Shown in pieces: positions 25,561-38,064 of a stretch of DNA of 64,000 nt. A program made the translations under genes and the position numbers. The DNA is from Toxorhynchites rutilus septentrionalis. Its lineage: Eukaryota; Arthropoda; Insecta; Diptera; Culicidae. Numbering within the stretch: the stretch's first letter is position 1; the number at the start of each line of letters is the position of its first letter. Location of the stretch: the NCBI RefSeq assembly GCF_029784135.1, contig NC_073745.1, positions 237,927,664-237,991,663 of the forward strand. Reading direction: 5' to 3'. The notes below the pieces were generated by a model that was not told the DNA's origin, made no database searches, and was given only the letters and a program-made list of their open reading frames with translations.

Positions 25561-26421
25561 GCTGATTTGGCATGGATTTGCCCGATATTATTTTTTATTT
25601 CCCTTGATTCTCGTTCCAGCGTAACTTATTACTTTTCTATTCATATTTTGAATTTTTCAAAAATTTTAACCTTTTTTGTCCTGATTCGTTCGGCGCGTTT
25701 GTCCTCATTTGCATTTGCAATGCGTGTTGTTTTTTGGTTCTTCTTCAAAGAGACATCAATTTCTTTCACATCAAATTCTATCAGCAACTGTTCCTGGTAA
25801 ACGGATGCATTTTGGGATGTTTTCCCTTATATTACAATATCAGAAAGGCTCACAGAATCGAGAAATAACAGAACACAGTAAACGCATTATATTAAAACCG
25901 TTGACTTTTTACTCTTCCAAATTATTTGACGTGTCGAATTATAATTTTAAATTTTAAAAAATTAAATAAATTAAACAAAAAAATCATATTCACTATGAAG
26001 AATGTTGAGATAAATAAATTAAAATGAGATATCAATCTGAACTTTTGTGCCCTACGTATAATTTTTTAATTTACTTCCACCTACGCCACATATGAGAAAA
26101 TAATGTTATGCTCTCGCTTAAACAATTTAACAATCTACTATTTAACAATCAAACTATGTGAAATTGGTGTGTTCTCGCTCAGTAGTTATCTTTGTACCGC
26201 TTACTACTACATTATTATGTGTAACCGTGGGAAAAACAAATGGAATTCTGTTAGCAAAAAAAAAGGAAAAAATGGGGTTGTTGTCAGTATTTGTTTCTAT
26301 GTGCTCCTAACTCTTCTTAGCAATTTACAACCTAAATCTAATCCGGCTTAGCGCGTCTGAGGTGTCAACAAGTGAGTTCAGGGAAACTTCCGCCTGGGGG
26401 ACAGAGGGAACAAATTCTTAC

Positions 26422-26448
26422 CTTCTGGTGGCCATGGCACGCAAACCG
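26422..26448 (-). CDS. Rbfox1: Rbfox1 microexon, 27 nt (VCVPWPPE)
   Basis: Minus-strand microexon with donor GTAAGAAT and acceptor ...GAGCAGCAG (AG at 26449-26450), preceded by a long pyrimidine tract about 40 bases further upstream. In the phase set by the previous exon it encodes A-VCVPWPPE and hands one G to the alanine-rich exon. I recall a VCVQWPE-like stretch at the same place after the RRM in fly Rbfox1, which supports the call. The acceptor is a tandem CAGCAG, so a 30-nt form with one extra Ala is possible. The 27-nt length lets it be skipped without frame loss. Confidence 0.85.
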
Positions 26449-27310
26449 CTGCTGCTCGTGTTGATCACAGACCCGATGTGATGGATGGAATCGAAGATCG
26501 ATTAAATAAAACAAGAAAGAGAAAAAACAATTAGTTTCCGTATTGGATAATTTTGCAATAAAATACAGCTTTACTCATTGCTACGTAAATTAATTTGGTA
26601 ATTGGTTTTAAAATGATATCTGTTTCTAAATCTAATCCGAATAATTTTATCTACGATACTAAGCTTAGTGAATCATTGATTGATACGTTACATAAACATG
26701 AACATGGAACTTCTTAAATAGTTATCTACATAAGAGAGAAATTTGGGTGAGGTTTAATAAAAGGATGAAAATACAGGGAAATGAATTTAAAACAAGGAAA
26801 CGTTCTTTAGTCATTGAAGGTTTCGAGCTCCAACGGAATTTGAGAATCTAAATTGTTTTTGAGAAATGTTCGGATATTTTCCAGCGCAATTTCAGAGATC
26901 TTGGACCTTAATTAAATACAGCAAACGATTCCAAGAAGGGCAAACTGTCGATCAAAGGGGTTAAGCACACAGATTTTTTGAAAGAACCACAAGAGACCTT
27001 TGTTTCGGCACCTCTATATATTTATTGAATCGAAACTGTTCCAAGAGTCGAGTTTTTTTTTCAATTTTGAAAACTTTTTCGATCGCTTACAATCCTATTC
27101 CCAGGGTCTGTAATGCCCAAAACTTTCTGGCCCCTTACCAAGAGACATGTCGAACCTGCCGTCGAAACGACCAACTTTGGCTCATCAATTTAGTTTTGCT
27201 ATCTGGTCGATAATTTATATTGCCTCGCGGGAGAAAGGGTTATTTCCTGCCATTCTTCATTTGTCGTTTTTTTGCGTGACCAGAGAAACTTTTGCGCAAA
27301 TGATACCGAA

Positions 27311-27335
27311 TTGATTGATTGATTGATTGATTGAT
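27311..27335 (+). repeat. Microsatellite (TTGA)6
   Basis: About six perfect TTGA units. Confidence 0.95.
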
Positions 27336-27959
27336 AACAACAACTTGTACCGCGCGCGCTCTCGGTGCCGAACACATTGTTGTTGTTGTCAGCCGACGGG
27401 AAAAGGAGTAGAAGTTAGCTTCCGTTTGAGTATGGTATTCTGCCGTGACTGTTGAAACGATTTGTTCTAAATTCCACCCGAATGGCGTTTAGTGATTTCG
27501 CTCCTATCGCTCCGATGATCTCTGTAGCGATAGAGTTGAATGCAATTTTCTAGGGACTGTTGTTTACGTGTTACGAATGCAACAAAGTGTTCGCAAATTT
27601 ATGACTATCGCTCGATGAACGAAAATAATTGTTTCCCTAGGGCCAAACGGTATCCGGCTTTGCGGGAAAACTAGCGAAAACACTTCGTTTTCGAAAGCCA
27701 ACGTCAAGATTTTCGAAGGGATAACGACGATATCCGTCCGCCGTTTGCTGTCTGTTTCACAACCACGGTTTTTGTGGGAAAAAGGTGAGTTATGGAAGAT
27801 TTTATCATCATTATTGGGAAGGAAGGAAACTCATTCCCAGAAGCAAAAGAAATCCCCTTTATTTCCATATGAAATTCACTCTGTTCGTTACAGTCAATTA
27901 TCTTTCCGTGAATTTTTGATGAAACAAATTCAGTTATTGCATGAGAACCATATGATGGA

Positions 27960-29900
27960 TTTCATGCCAACTCGTCTTAGGAGTTGGCAGCAACATATCA
28001 GATAGCAGTGAAACATTGTGGATGTAAAGACATTGGACATTTGAGCAACTTTGTATACTTGAAATCTTCTAAAAAGAATTAGACTACTTTTTGAAAAAGA
28101 CCAATTTCTTTTTTATTTTATACATAAAAATATGACTTAGAAACTATAATATCTACAAAATTGTGGTCAAATTGTTTAATTTTTTTTTTATAAAAAAGCC
28201 AATTTTTCTTCAAATTACACTAAAAAAATATTTTAGAAATAGGAAATCACTTTCCTCAAGAATGTCTTATTTTTTTTAATTCTCAAAAAATTATATGAAT
28301 AGCCCTTCCAATTTCCAACAAGTCATCTTACAGGGAAAAAGTTTCCCCAACAACAGCTTTTACATGTTTTTTTTTTGAAAAAAAAGACAACTAATCCTAA
28401 TCCTATGTCAAGATAGCGATATAGTGCATTCGGCAAAGTTTAACATCTCATTAAAATATGATCTTTTGTCGAAGATATCAACTTTCTATCTTTTATAGTT
28501 TCTGGAATACAGGGCATTTTTGTGTGGATATTTCTTAAAAAATAATGTTTTATTCATAATATTTGTTTGACATGTTTTTAAATAGAAGTAAGTTTGCAGA
28601 ATATGGTAATCGGAATAATTTGTACATAAAAACGTTATGAGTTAAATATTAATAGTAATTTTCGAAGAAAACATGAAAAACGTTGTTGGGAAAACTCTTT
28701 CCATGTAAAAGTACTTCCGATTTTCCGATGTATGTTCAACTTGTTGGCAATTGTAAGGGCTATTCATATCTTTTTTTTAGATTAAAAAAAAACATATTTT
28801 TGAGAAAAATGAATTTTAATTCTCAAAATGTTATTTTTCCAATGATTTTTTATGGAAAAAAATTGTTCAGTATTTTTAAATGAAAACACGATAATAACCC
28901 ATATTTCATTCTTTCACCATCATTTTGCAGGTCTTACAGTTTTTGCGTCAAGATTTTTCGAAAAAAAAAAATTCAAAAAAAAAACACTCAAAAACTATAA
29001 AACTGTAAACTATTTTCCATAAGTCTCCATACAAAAATGCTATGTACACCGGATTCTTTTTTTATGCAATTTTATTTCACGTGATTTTTTAAGCGAAATT
29101 ACGTGATTTTTTTAACGCTACTGACGGTCCAGTACCGTGTTTCAATAAGTTTCCCGCAAAGTCATTGGAATCGCAGTTTCTCACTGCCAAATTTTTTTCT
29201 CTCTCTCTCTGTTTTTGTTTACATTCTCTTTGTTTTTTTACACCGCGTTTCTGGACACGAATTTTTTAGCAATTTTATTTATAGCGGGATTTATTCGAAA
29301 TTACGCGATTTTTTACGCCATTTTTTCTACGCACGCGCATCAGTCGCGTAAAAATGAATTTAGAAACTATAAAATATAACAAGTTGATGTCCTCGACAAA
29401 AATTCATATTTTTATAAGATCTAAAACATTGTCGTATACACTATATCGGTATTCTGACTTTAAACAAAATAAGGATTGGTTGTATTTTTTCAAAGAGAAC
29501 ATAAAACAAAGTTGTTATTAGAAAAAACTTTCTCCCTGTAAAAGCGCCCATCTTCTGATGTTTGGGTGATTTGTTAGAAATTGTAAGGGCTATTCATTTT
29601 TTTTTGATATTGAAAAAAACACGCTTTTGAGAAAAATGAATTTCAATTTTTGAAATATTTTTTTTCCAGTGTAATTTAGTTTTAAATTGTTGGTATATTA
29701 TTAGGAAAATTTAAAAAAAAAATTACATTTCATCCTTTGACCAGAATGTTTTAGATATTATGGTTTTTAAGTTGTTTTTTTTTTGTAAGAAATAAATAAG
29801 TTTTTAGAAAATTTCAAGTATTCGAAGTTACTTAAATGACCAATGGCTGCACATCCACAACGTTTCACAGAGTTGTTGCTGCCAATGGCCAATCGCCAAT
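27960..29900. mobile_element. Long-inverted-arm non-autonomous element, copy A
   Basis: The left end (GTGAAACATTGTGGATGTAA at about 28009, with GACATTGGACATTTGAGCAA after it) reappears in reverse complement at 29825-29880. The arms match imperfectly for about 500-600 bases, through GACAACTAATCCTAATCC and the GATATAGTG stretch. There is no coding. A segment with repeated ACGCGATTTTTT/ACGTGATTTTTT motifs (29075-29350) sits in the middle, perhaps nested. A second copy is at 40040-42000. Confidence 0.75.
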
Positions 29901-31619
29901 CGAAATTGGTCATGTTAAGATTGACTGAGTGTTTCTTTGCATCAAATGAGAAAAAAGGGATCCCAATTAGGTCCCGTCGTTTTATCCTAATGATTCAAAC
30001 CTGTTGTTGTGAATTTCTAAACGATTGAACAAATAAACACTGAAAGTGTCGAACTCTTGATGGATATAAACATAACAAGATAGCGAGTGTTGTGAAAGGA
30101 CCAACGACGAAAAAACGAAGAAACACAAATTGGAAAGATCGACACTGGTCCAGGAATAAGAGGGTGAGATAAAGAGAAAAAAAATCTAATGGGCTCTAAT
30201 GGCCGGAGAATCCGTGGGATAAGGGAAATCGCAACGCGCTAGGGATGCTTTCATGCCGTGCATTAAAAATCAAATTACGTTCTCCGAGCGGATATGAATT
30301 TGCAACCGATAAAAAAAAAGGTATGAAAATGGGTCGGGGTGTGAAGATGAGGCGAAGAAATGAAAATCCTTGCAATGAATGCACGGTCATTGCGGGAACC
30401 AGTGCTTCTTTAAAAGCACTCCATTTTTTTTTGTTCGGCTGTTTGACAGAGAGCGAGTAGGAAATAACACAAGCAAAAACAACATCTACAAACAACCATG
30501 CGTTCGCATTGTATATTTTTCCATCGCTTTTCAAATATGAAAAAGGCGAAGCATGAAACATGAGCATACACTCTCGTCGTGTGTATTAACTTTCCCCTCT
30601 CTCTCCTTGGACTCGGACTCTGGACAAACAAACCGCACTTATAGATTCATCAACATCAAGAGGGGAAGATAGGTAGAAGGAGCTTGTTATTAATAAATTA
30701 GTTTCGTGTGTTATACGAGCATAAAATATGTTTTTCTCTGTGAGTTTGAAACATGCATCCATCCACGGTTGATTGACGAGTCCGTTATTTTTCTAGCTGG
30801 TAACAACAATTGGCTATGAAAATGCACTGGGGATAACTAATGCAGCAACCATACATTATCAAGAAGGAAAGTTATCTAGTCTCGCCAGAACATTTGCAAC
30901 ACATCTGTTTCCATTGTAGTTCATGGTGGGCGGGAGAGTAGTTTCGTTCGACAGACGTTGATCAAAGAGTTGATAAATGAACATTTAGAAAATTCGCAAT
31001 GTTTTATGTTAAAAAATTGTGATTTATGGATAATTGAAAACTTTTGCATTTACACATTTCCACTTTGTTTACAAAACAAATTTTACACCAGGTCAATCAT
31101 TGTCAGCAGTCTAAGAAAAATAGAAATGATTTGCATATCAATCGAATCGGAATTTAAGATTTGCTCGCTGTATTTTACAATACTATTTCCTAGTCCGCAG
31201 GTGGATTAAATTGACGGAAAATGGAAATATCCCCAATCCACAATACATTGGTACTGTGCAATTCAGTGCTAATCTACCTATGCCATCAATAACGAACAAC
31301 TAATATAGCGGTGAAGCAAGCACAATATGCAATTCACTGCAAATCAGTCGCGCGCGAATCGGTCACTCGAAACACAAATGTAGTGTACAAGCACTGCTAC
31401 AAGTGAATGGACACTGTGTGGAGAGAGAATACATAGCATGTTAAACGCCCGATGTAACTTGTTGCAAATAGCAAAAGCATTGCGATTGCGAATTTTATTA
31501 CACATAGGGACGAAAGAGATTCAGGTTAAAAAGCAAAAAAAAAAGCAAGAACAGAACGTTGTATTACGCAATATCGTTCCAACCAGCGAGCAGTAAACAG
31601 TCTTTATTAATACTGATGT

Positions 31620-32075
31620 CATTCGGAAAAAAGAATACTTTTTAAAAAGGGCCAACATTTTTTCTTTATTTTTTACAAAAATTTATAACTCAAAAACGAT
31701 AATATCTCCAAAACTCTGGACAAAGGATGAAATGTAGGTAATCGTTCAAATTTTCTTGAAAAATACTATTTTTTCAAAGAAAAATTATACTGGAAAGAAA
31801 TATTTAAAAAACATAAACTTATTTTTCTCAAAAAATCATTTTTTCAAATTTTCAAAAAAAATATATGAATAGCCTTTACAATTTTCAACAAGTCACGATG
31901 TCAAGATGGGCACTTTCCAGAAAAAAATTTTCTGACAACAACTCATTAATGTTTTCGTTGAAAAAAATACAACTGATCCCATTCCCAAGATATCGATAAA
32001 GCGTATTCGACAAAGTTTTGGATTTTATCGAATACCTTTTGTCGAGCATATCAATTTTCTATATATATTTTTTGT
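31620..32075 (+). mobile_element. Single arm of the long-inverted-arm family
   Basis: It aligns with one arm of the elements at 27960 and 40040: AAAGGGCCAACATTTTTTC, ATAACTCAAAAACGATAATA, TATGAATAGCC, GATGGGCAC and CAACTGATCCCATTC in the same order. The opposite arm is missing. Confidence 0.65.
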
Positions 32076-33028
32076 TGCTTCAACTCATGTGGCTTCCATT
32101 AATCAGGCAGCTTTTTGTGTCCTTATTGAAGTGGTTGCAAACGGGTTTTTAGTGTGATGCTAGGTCTTGGGCAAAAATTGCTTACATGATCCGTCAGCAC
32201 TTGATGATTTCCTACGTTAGATCGACATTTTCGTTAGTTACTATTGTGATTGGTGATCTTTGGGTATCGTCATAAATCGCAAAATGTGAATTTTACATCG
32301 AAACTAATTGACGATGTTTACACTATTCACACTATAACACTGAATCTTCCGAGAGTCAAAGTATAAATATTTTGAAGTGATGGCAAAAATAAAAAGATGT
32401 TCTCTTCCCTAAAATAATTGAGGAATGGGAAATCAGTTAATGATAAGTATATTTACTAGTCTCCATTATCCATGTAGAATGGACCATTATTTTGATTTTT
32501 TTGTTATAATATAGATACTTTAAACTTCGAAACTTATTTGCCTCTAGTTTTGAAAAAGACCATTTGAGAAGAACGTCAATGAAGATTCTATTTTTGGATT
32601 TCTGGATGTTGGCCCTGAAATTGAGCCAACGGTCATCCACCTATTGAGCGAACATGCAATACACTCGGCCACGGAAACTCCCTATTGAATCGTATGACAT
32701 TTTGACACTGACAGCTTACACCCGTTCGAAAAATCGACAACTATTTGATTCCACTGCAGTGTTTTACACTATAGAAATATTCTCTCTAGTCTGTACATAG
32801 AAAAATTTATGTTAGAAAAACATGTCGCGGTTTCATGTCATAGTTTTGACGTTCTGTTGACGTAGGACTATGTTTAACCTTTCTACATAGGGATCCTCTT
32901 GAATGTTTCGGGAGGAAAAATTGTATACATTTCAAACGTTGATATCTCTTTAAATAATGGATTTATTTCAATTACAAATACACACATAAATAGGAAATAA
33001 TTCCACCTTTTTTTGTTCAAGGCACATA

Positions 33029-33475
33029 TTAGGTTGGGGAAAGTTATCCATTATTTTTGGGTGAAATTCAAAACTATTTTGAATATGCTTCGGATTGTCC
33101 GATTTGAATCAAATATGCACCATTTTGTTGTAAAATTTATTGCCATTCTAAAGGAAGCTTCGTAATGTATCTACAATAGAAGTTTTGATAGATACATTAC
33201 GCTTATTCATGAAAAACACTAGCAACAGATTTTTACAACTTTCTCTTGATCACAATTTTTTATCACTCTGGAAATTTTGCAATGAAAGAAAAAGGTGGTA
33301 ATCGTTTGGTGCCAGGTCCGGACTATATGGTGGATGCATTGAAACATCCTAATCAAGCTCTCGGAATTTTGTGGCCTTGGGTTGTCCTGATGGAACACAA
33401 CGCCTCTTCTGTTGGCCAATTCTGGGCGTTTCTGGTCCAACGCTAAATTCAAACGGCTTTAAAAAATTGCTGTAG
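33029..33475 (-). pseudogene. mariner 3' end with transposase fragment
   Basis: A mariner terminal repeat (TTAGGTTGGGGAAAGTTATC) starts at 33029 right after a TA dinucleotide. On the minus strand LALDQKRPELANRRGVVFHQ keeps the catalytic Asp (HQDNPRPQ). A deletion follows, then the coding decays. It is related to the fragment at 1-446. Confidence 0.88.
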
Positions 33476-35088
33476 TGCACTAAAAAAATTATTTTTTTTA
33501 AAGTTTTTGATGATTTGCATACCAATCCAATGTGATTCTTTCTAAAAAATTGTTTGATATGCTTTGAAAGCGTAAAATCAAAGCTTTGTATTGCACAGTC
33601 TCGTTCCTGCCAGCGAGCAGTAAATAGTCACATAAAGAGGTTATAGTTGATACGAAATGCAAAATCACTACGGAGGGTCAATATTTTGTTCACAACTTCA
33701 AATTCAAGATGCGAAAATCGACAAAGCGTCGATTTTCATCCCATCTGGCGAAGAGTGTTTGTGGATCTATATACATCTCTCTATCGCATGAACCAATAAA
33801 AAATCATAATCTTTCAATTTCACTATTTCTAAACAATCGGGAAACGTAACATAAAGGCATTAAACAGTACTTTTTTCTTCAAATGGCCGCCATTTTGTCA
33901 AAAACATGTTTTTGACTTGTTCGAGATTCATGCGATAGCGACATCTTTACCGATTAAGAATCTGTTCGATTTTTTTGTTTCAGACAACTAGAAAGACAGG
34001 AATCGTATACGCCATGGCACAGCTTTCGTTGAATCCTCTTATTTCATCAGCTTGTAACTGTCCTAATAATTAATATTTTTCATCCGTTCAATTATTGTTT
34101 CATTTTTAAAAGATAGGAAAACAAATAATGATATAATGGATAGTAAAAATATTTTTCGTTTTATTTTTACGGAGCTCGAAAATACGTTCGAAATTCGTGA
34201 TTTTACACCACCTTTAGATAGGAAAAAATCATTTTGTTTAAATCCAGGTTAAGTGGTATAGGAAAAGAAAAGTTTTAAAGATGGGTTATGAATTCAAGAC
34301 AAAATCATGAAATACACGAACAGAATGAAGGTGTTAGAAGGTTTCTTAGAGCTTTGCGCGGTCGCATATAATAAAAAATTCTTCTCAATCTAATAAAATA
34401 AATTTAGAATTCGAAATACTCGGATCGATACCAAACTCAATCATGATGATATAGGAATGACAAATAGTTACTACGAATCCTTGAGGCACAAATGAATAAG
34501 ATAAAATCATTGACAAATTCTTGCTGAGATTCAGAAAAGTTCACATTGGAACCTCAAAGGTAACACAACAAACATTTTACAATGAACTCTACAATCTCTG
34601 CACCATGAACTACGACACGAAATTGATCCAGGGTAACAGTTTGAACTGTGCGCAATTATTCGAGGGAAGTTATGCGGAGCTTTCTGTAGCTTATTTAATT
34701 ACCATCCATTTTACATAACAGTGTACAGTAACACAAGTGCAGCAACAGAACACCGAACTGCATTCAACAACAACAACCAGTAATATTGTGCAGGCATATT
34801 GTTTACAGTTGTCATTTTTAATTGTTTATTTTTTTCTGTGTGATTGAATTTCCGTGTGTTTGCAGTGTTTGAAATTTCATTCTTCTCATTCCATTCATGT
34901 TATGTTAGACTCTGATGAGCAATGTTATCCGTGTATTGTAATTTCAATTGTTTTGATTTGGTTATTCATAAAATTCATGAAGGAGGATAATTAGTATAAC
35001 ACAGGTTTTTTTCCTTTGTTTGTAAATGTGGTAGTTGCAATGCAATTAAAATAAAAAACTAGTGGTTGCAAAATTTGTTTTCGCTCAC

Positions 35089-35130
35089 CCAGAGGAGGAG
35101 CCGCGACAGCTCCTGGCTTCGTCAGGAAGA
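35089..35130 (-). CDS. Rbfox1: Rbfox1 microexon, 42 nt or 24 nt (GAVAAPPLG)
   Basis: Minus-strand exon with donor GTGAGCGA and two usable acceptors: ACAAACAG (exon from 35130, 42 nt) and GAAGCCAG (exon from 35112, 24 nt). Both lengths are multiples of three, and both continue the frame from the VNNATAR exon. The long form gives VFLTKP then GAVAAPPL; the short form gives GAVAAPPL alone. The Ala/Pro-rich peptide recalls the AAAPPPPIPAYG segment of vertebrate RBFOX, but placement rests mainly on phase and splice sites. The sequence upstream is a CCACCATCACCAC-type tract rather than U-rich, suggesting a regulated acceptor. Confidence 0.75.
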
Positions 35131-35630
35131 CTGTTTGTGGTGATGGTGGTGATGGTTGTTGGAGTGGTAGTAATGGCGGTATCAGTTGGGTGTTTCGTGA
35201 TTCATAACAAATATACGCGGATTCGAGAGTCATTGAATAGGACGGATGTTGGTTTTTGGCGATGGAAGCGATTTTTTTTCGAGATTCGAAAACGGAAGTA
35301 TAGAAAAAAGTGAAATTTTATGAACATTTAACCGTGTTTTCACATAATCGCATGTTTTCGGAAGGAATAGTTATTAACCGTTCGTACAGGTTGAGAGAAG
35401 GACAATCAAAACAAACAAATGATAATTTCAGTAGTGAATTTCCCAAAAGATCATGCTTTTTGTAAAAGATAGGCTGAACACAAATAAAGAAACGTAGATT
35501 TTCGAAAGATTAGAATTCAAGAATGACTGTACAAGAAAGTTAGAAAATTCTACATCAAACTAGTTCACCACTCTAAAGTGTACGAATGAGAATTCGAACT
35601 GTGTCATAACAAATAGTAAAGTACACTTAC
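35131..35630 (-). other. Short Rbfox1 intron, 500 nt
   Basis: The shortest intron in the window, phase 1, between the 55-nt exon and the Ala/Pro microexon (500 nt to the distal acceptor, 518 nt to the proximal one). No other element is visible. Confidence 0.7.
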
Positions 35631-35685
35631 CGCTTGAAACAGCCGGAATTTTTTTGCTTTGAACCCGTGCGGTTGCATTATTGAC
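35631..35685 (-). CDS. Rbfox1: Rbfox1 exon, 55 nt (VNNATARVQSKK)
   Basis: Minus-strand exon with acceptor CTCTGCTGTAG (AG at 35686-35687) and a strong donor, GTAAGTGTA. In phase 0 it encodes VNNATARVQSKKIPAVSS plus one base. VNNATARV directly follows KIE at the end of the Fox RRM in all animals and forms the last RRM strand and the start of the linker. The vertebrate counterpart is 61 nt; here it is 55 nt, same phase in and out (phase 0 to phase 1). This exon and the 93-nt exon identify the gene beyond reasonable doubt. The basic KK pair may contribute to nuclear localisation (inference). Confidence 0.97.
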
Positions 35686-35984
35686 CTACAGCAGAGTGTG
35701 TACACGTGTTTGTGTTTTTCGATGATCGATCGGTTGTTTGGTTGGTTGAAGAGAAACAAAAGTTAATTAAATGCATTCGGAACAGAAACATTGAGAACAT
35801 TATCAAACAAGAGAATGTGGAAAGAAATCGGAAATTGGGGGGAAAACCGAAAATGTTTATCTTTCGTTAAACTAAATCATGCAGTTTGTGCTTCTAGTAC
35901 AAGAAAAAAAATGGCCCCTCGCAATCAAGAGCCGGCTCGAAATTAATAGTTCTTGATTGGAGGGTCTGTTTCTTAAAAACTAAC

Positions 35985-36055
35985 TTAATTAGCTATTCTG
36001 GCTCTTCGTTTCATTTTCCAGCAACGATCTCGGAGAGTCTGGTTTCGATTTGAAC
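35985..36055 (-). other. Candidate poison or alternative exon, 71 nt
   Basis: A near-ideal acceptor (CTTTCTCTTTTTTGCAG, AG at 36056-36057) lies 370 bases upstream of the 55-nt exon. Read in phase 0 after the 93-nt exon, it gives VQIETRLSEIVAGK then TGA (36011-36013). A weak donor (GTTAGT) follows at 35984. The exon would end the protein inside the RRM. Confidence 0.25.
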
Positions 36056-37680
36056 CTGCAAAAAAGAGAAAGTAATGAGCGAGCAGATTATTTTTTACGA
36101 GCTATTTCTTGAAGATTTTCATTCCCATGGTTTGCGCTCCAGCAGCTAATTGCTCTCGTCGGTGCTAGCAATGACGATGCTTGGAGAGGGAAAACACTTA
36201 GCTGAAAATAATAAAACATCTCACTCCAGTCACTGGCGAAGAGTAACTGTTAATAATGATGGTCGGTTATGAAATTGTTGGCCGCTACTACTGCACGGAT
36301 ACGAAAGGGTTAAATAAACATTCATTAGTTTGTTTTAATGCGATAAATAGTCTCCACAGCTGACGCACTCCTCTCTAGCCTTCAGAGTGTTTCACCCAGG
36401 AAAATGCGGTCGCAACAGGAATTCTGGAAATATCAAATCAACAACTATGGCGATTGAACCGAACAGAAATGACTTCACAGAATCGTAAAATTTGATGCGT
36501 GTATGTACGCTTGGAACGGGGTTTAATTTTCAATACGATGGGTAATTAATTTTTAACATTATCGTTTTGTTTAATTATTACATGTGGTGGAAAACTCGTT
36601 GTATTTCACATGAGTGGATTCAGAATTGTTTCAGATAATTATTTTTGGAAATTTTTCGATTATCCGTGTTTTAATTGCTCATGATGAATCACATTAGTTA
36701 TATGATCGTGCGGTACCGTTTTTTCAATCTGGGAATCCTGAGCTTCATTCAGGAGAAAAATAAAAGCATCAGATCTATAAGTATTAAGTAACCCAAATCA
36801 TGCAAATAACTTCCGGCTAAATCATTTGAATGGAAAGTCCCTTTCGATTAATACAATTACGACCAGCAGGGTTTGTCGTTTTAGAATCCATGAAATGAGA
36901 ATTATTTATTAACTTGTTCTATTCACTTCAACTAGAGTAATTTTCGAATGATTAATTTTAGTATATCGAAGTAATGAGAAATCGATATATTCTTTGCGCA
37001 GACTGAAACATTGATCCTTCTGTTTTCTTCATATCTTTCATCTCGTTTCGTTTCGTTTCGTAAAGCAGAAGCTTTCAGTAACGATTGAAACTTCTTGAAC
37101 GGGCTCTATTCATTATCATCGTCAAAGTGTTTAATTTCGCATGCAAAAAGAGGCTCGAAATTGTTCAATTGAAAGTTTCGGAAGCGTTTGAATGAAAAGT
37201 CCTGTACCACATGTCGTGTCATAAGCTATTAAAACTCCGATTATCGAAAAAGTGGCTAGCGATGAACAATCCAAGCCGTTACATCCAATCGTTAGCTCAT
37301 TGCCAACGTAATTTTTTGGTGTTATTAAGAAAGAAGAAGAAGCAATCAAATATCACCTGATCTTAGAAAACTCAAACTTCTTTAGGTTTGTTTTGAGTTG
37401 CGTCCTCGCGAACACATGGTCTCTTTTTCTTAATTTTGTTTCTACTAAGATCTACTAAACTGTCAGATCAGTGCTTTTTTATGGTGGTTTGAAATCGGCT
37501 TCCAGAATGATTTTGCTGGATATAAACATTTTCTAAAATTTTATATCTTTGAAATTGCTTGACCATTTTTCTATTTATATTCGTTTACTGAAATCTCAAA
37601 TTTGTTCACATCCATAACATATAACAAATTCAGGATGGTATTTAATTTTTTTATTTTTAATTCTCTGTTTTGCTGCATCT

Positions 37681-38064
37681 TCAATTATTTAATTGGACTG
37701 GGTCAATGAAGACGCATGGTAGTTTTTCGAATTTTCTTCTATTTATATGGATATTCAAGTTCAAGTCTGAAAAATCTTCATTCGTTTCTGAAATCATCTC
37801 CTCGTTTAAATAAAACATTTTTCGCGTCATCCACTTCTTAAAATTGGAGCACAAATAGTAGTCCGATAGATCAGAGTCTGTTAAATAGGAAGGATATTGA
37901 GCGAGTTGGAACCCTATATTCTTGAATTTTGCGACAACGACTGCTGGGGCGTGAGCTGGTGCGTTAAAATGATAGAAATCACAAATCACTCGTCTTTTTG
38001 CATTTGAATGCCAAACACAAGGAATCAGACCTATCTGGTTGAAATGAGATGCGCGTCCTTCCAA
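37681..38064 (-). pseudogene. Degenerate mariner-family transposase C-terminus
   Basis: The minus strand reads FNAPAHAPAVVVAKFKNIGF, then PSYLTDSDLSDYYLCSNFKKW, then YLNEEMISETNEDFSDLN. It matches the order HxDNAPAH...PPYSPDLAPSDYFLF..LKKWL...EEV..E of mariner transposases from a different subfamily than the other copies here. The Asp of the DNAPAH box is Asn-shifted or lost, while the final Asp (SDYYL) is kept. No terminal repeats were found nearby. Confidence 0.75.

Larger units (their letters stand above)
18271..26421 (-). other. Rbfox1 intron between 27-nt microexon and alanine-rich exon
   Basis: About 8.15 kb, phase 1. It holds the elements listed at 18568, 18985, 21045, 21701 and 24785. 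In 19340-21040, 22110-24660 and 25600-26400 I see no exon that fits the phase and no recognisable coding similarity. Confidence 0.7.
26449..35088 (-). other. Rbfox1 intron between the two microexons
   Basis: About 8.6 kb, phase 1. It contains two long-armed repeats (27960, 31620) and a mariner fragment (33029). The stretch 27340-27780 is comparatively GC-rich and looks single-copy. In 29900-31600 and 33480-35080 I find no coding signal. Confidence 0.7.

Noticed and set aside
37681..38064. Considered as a host gene because of its clean 127-codon frame
   Set aside because: Its motifs are those of a mariner transposase C-terminus, with the catalytic region damaged.
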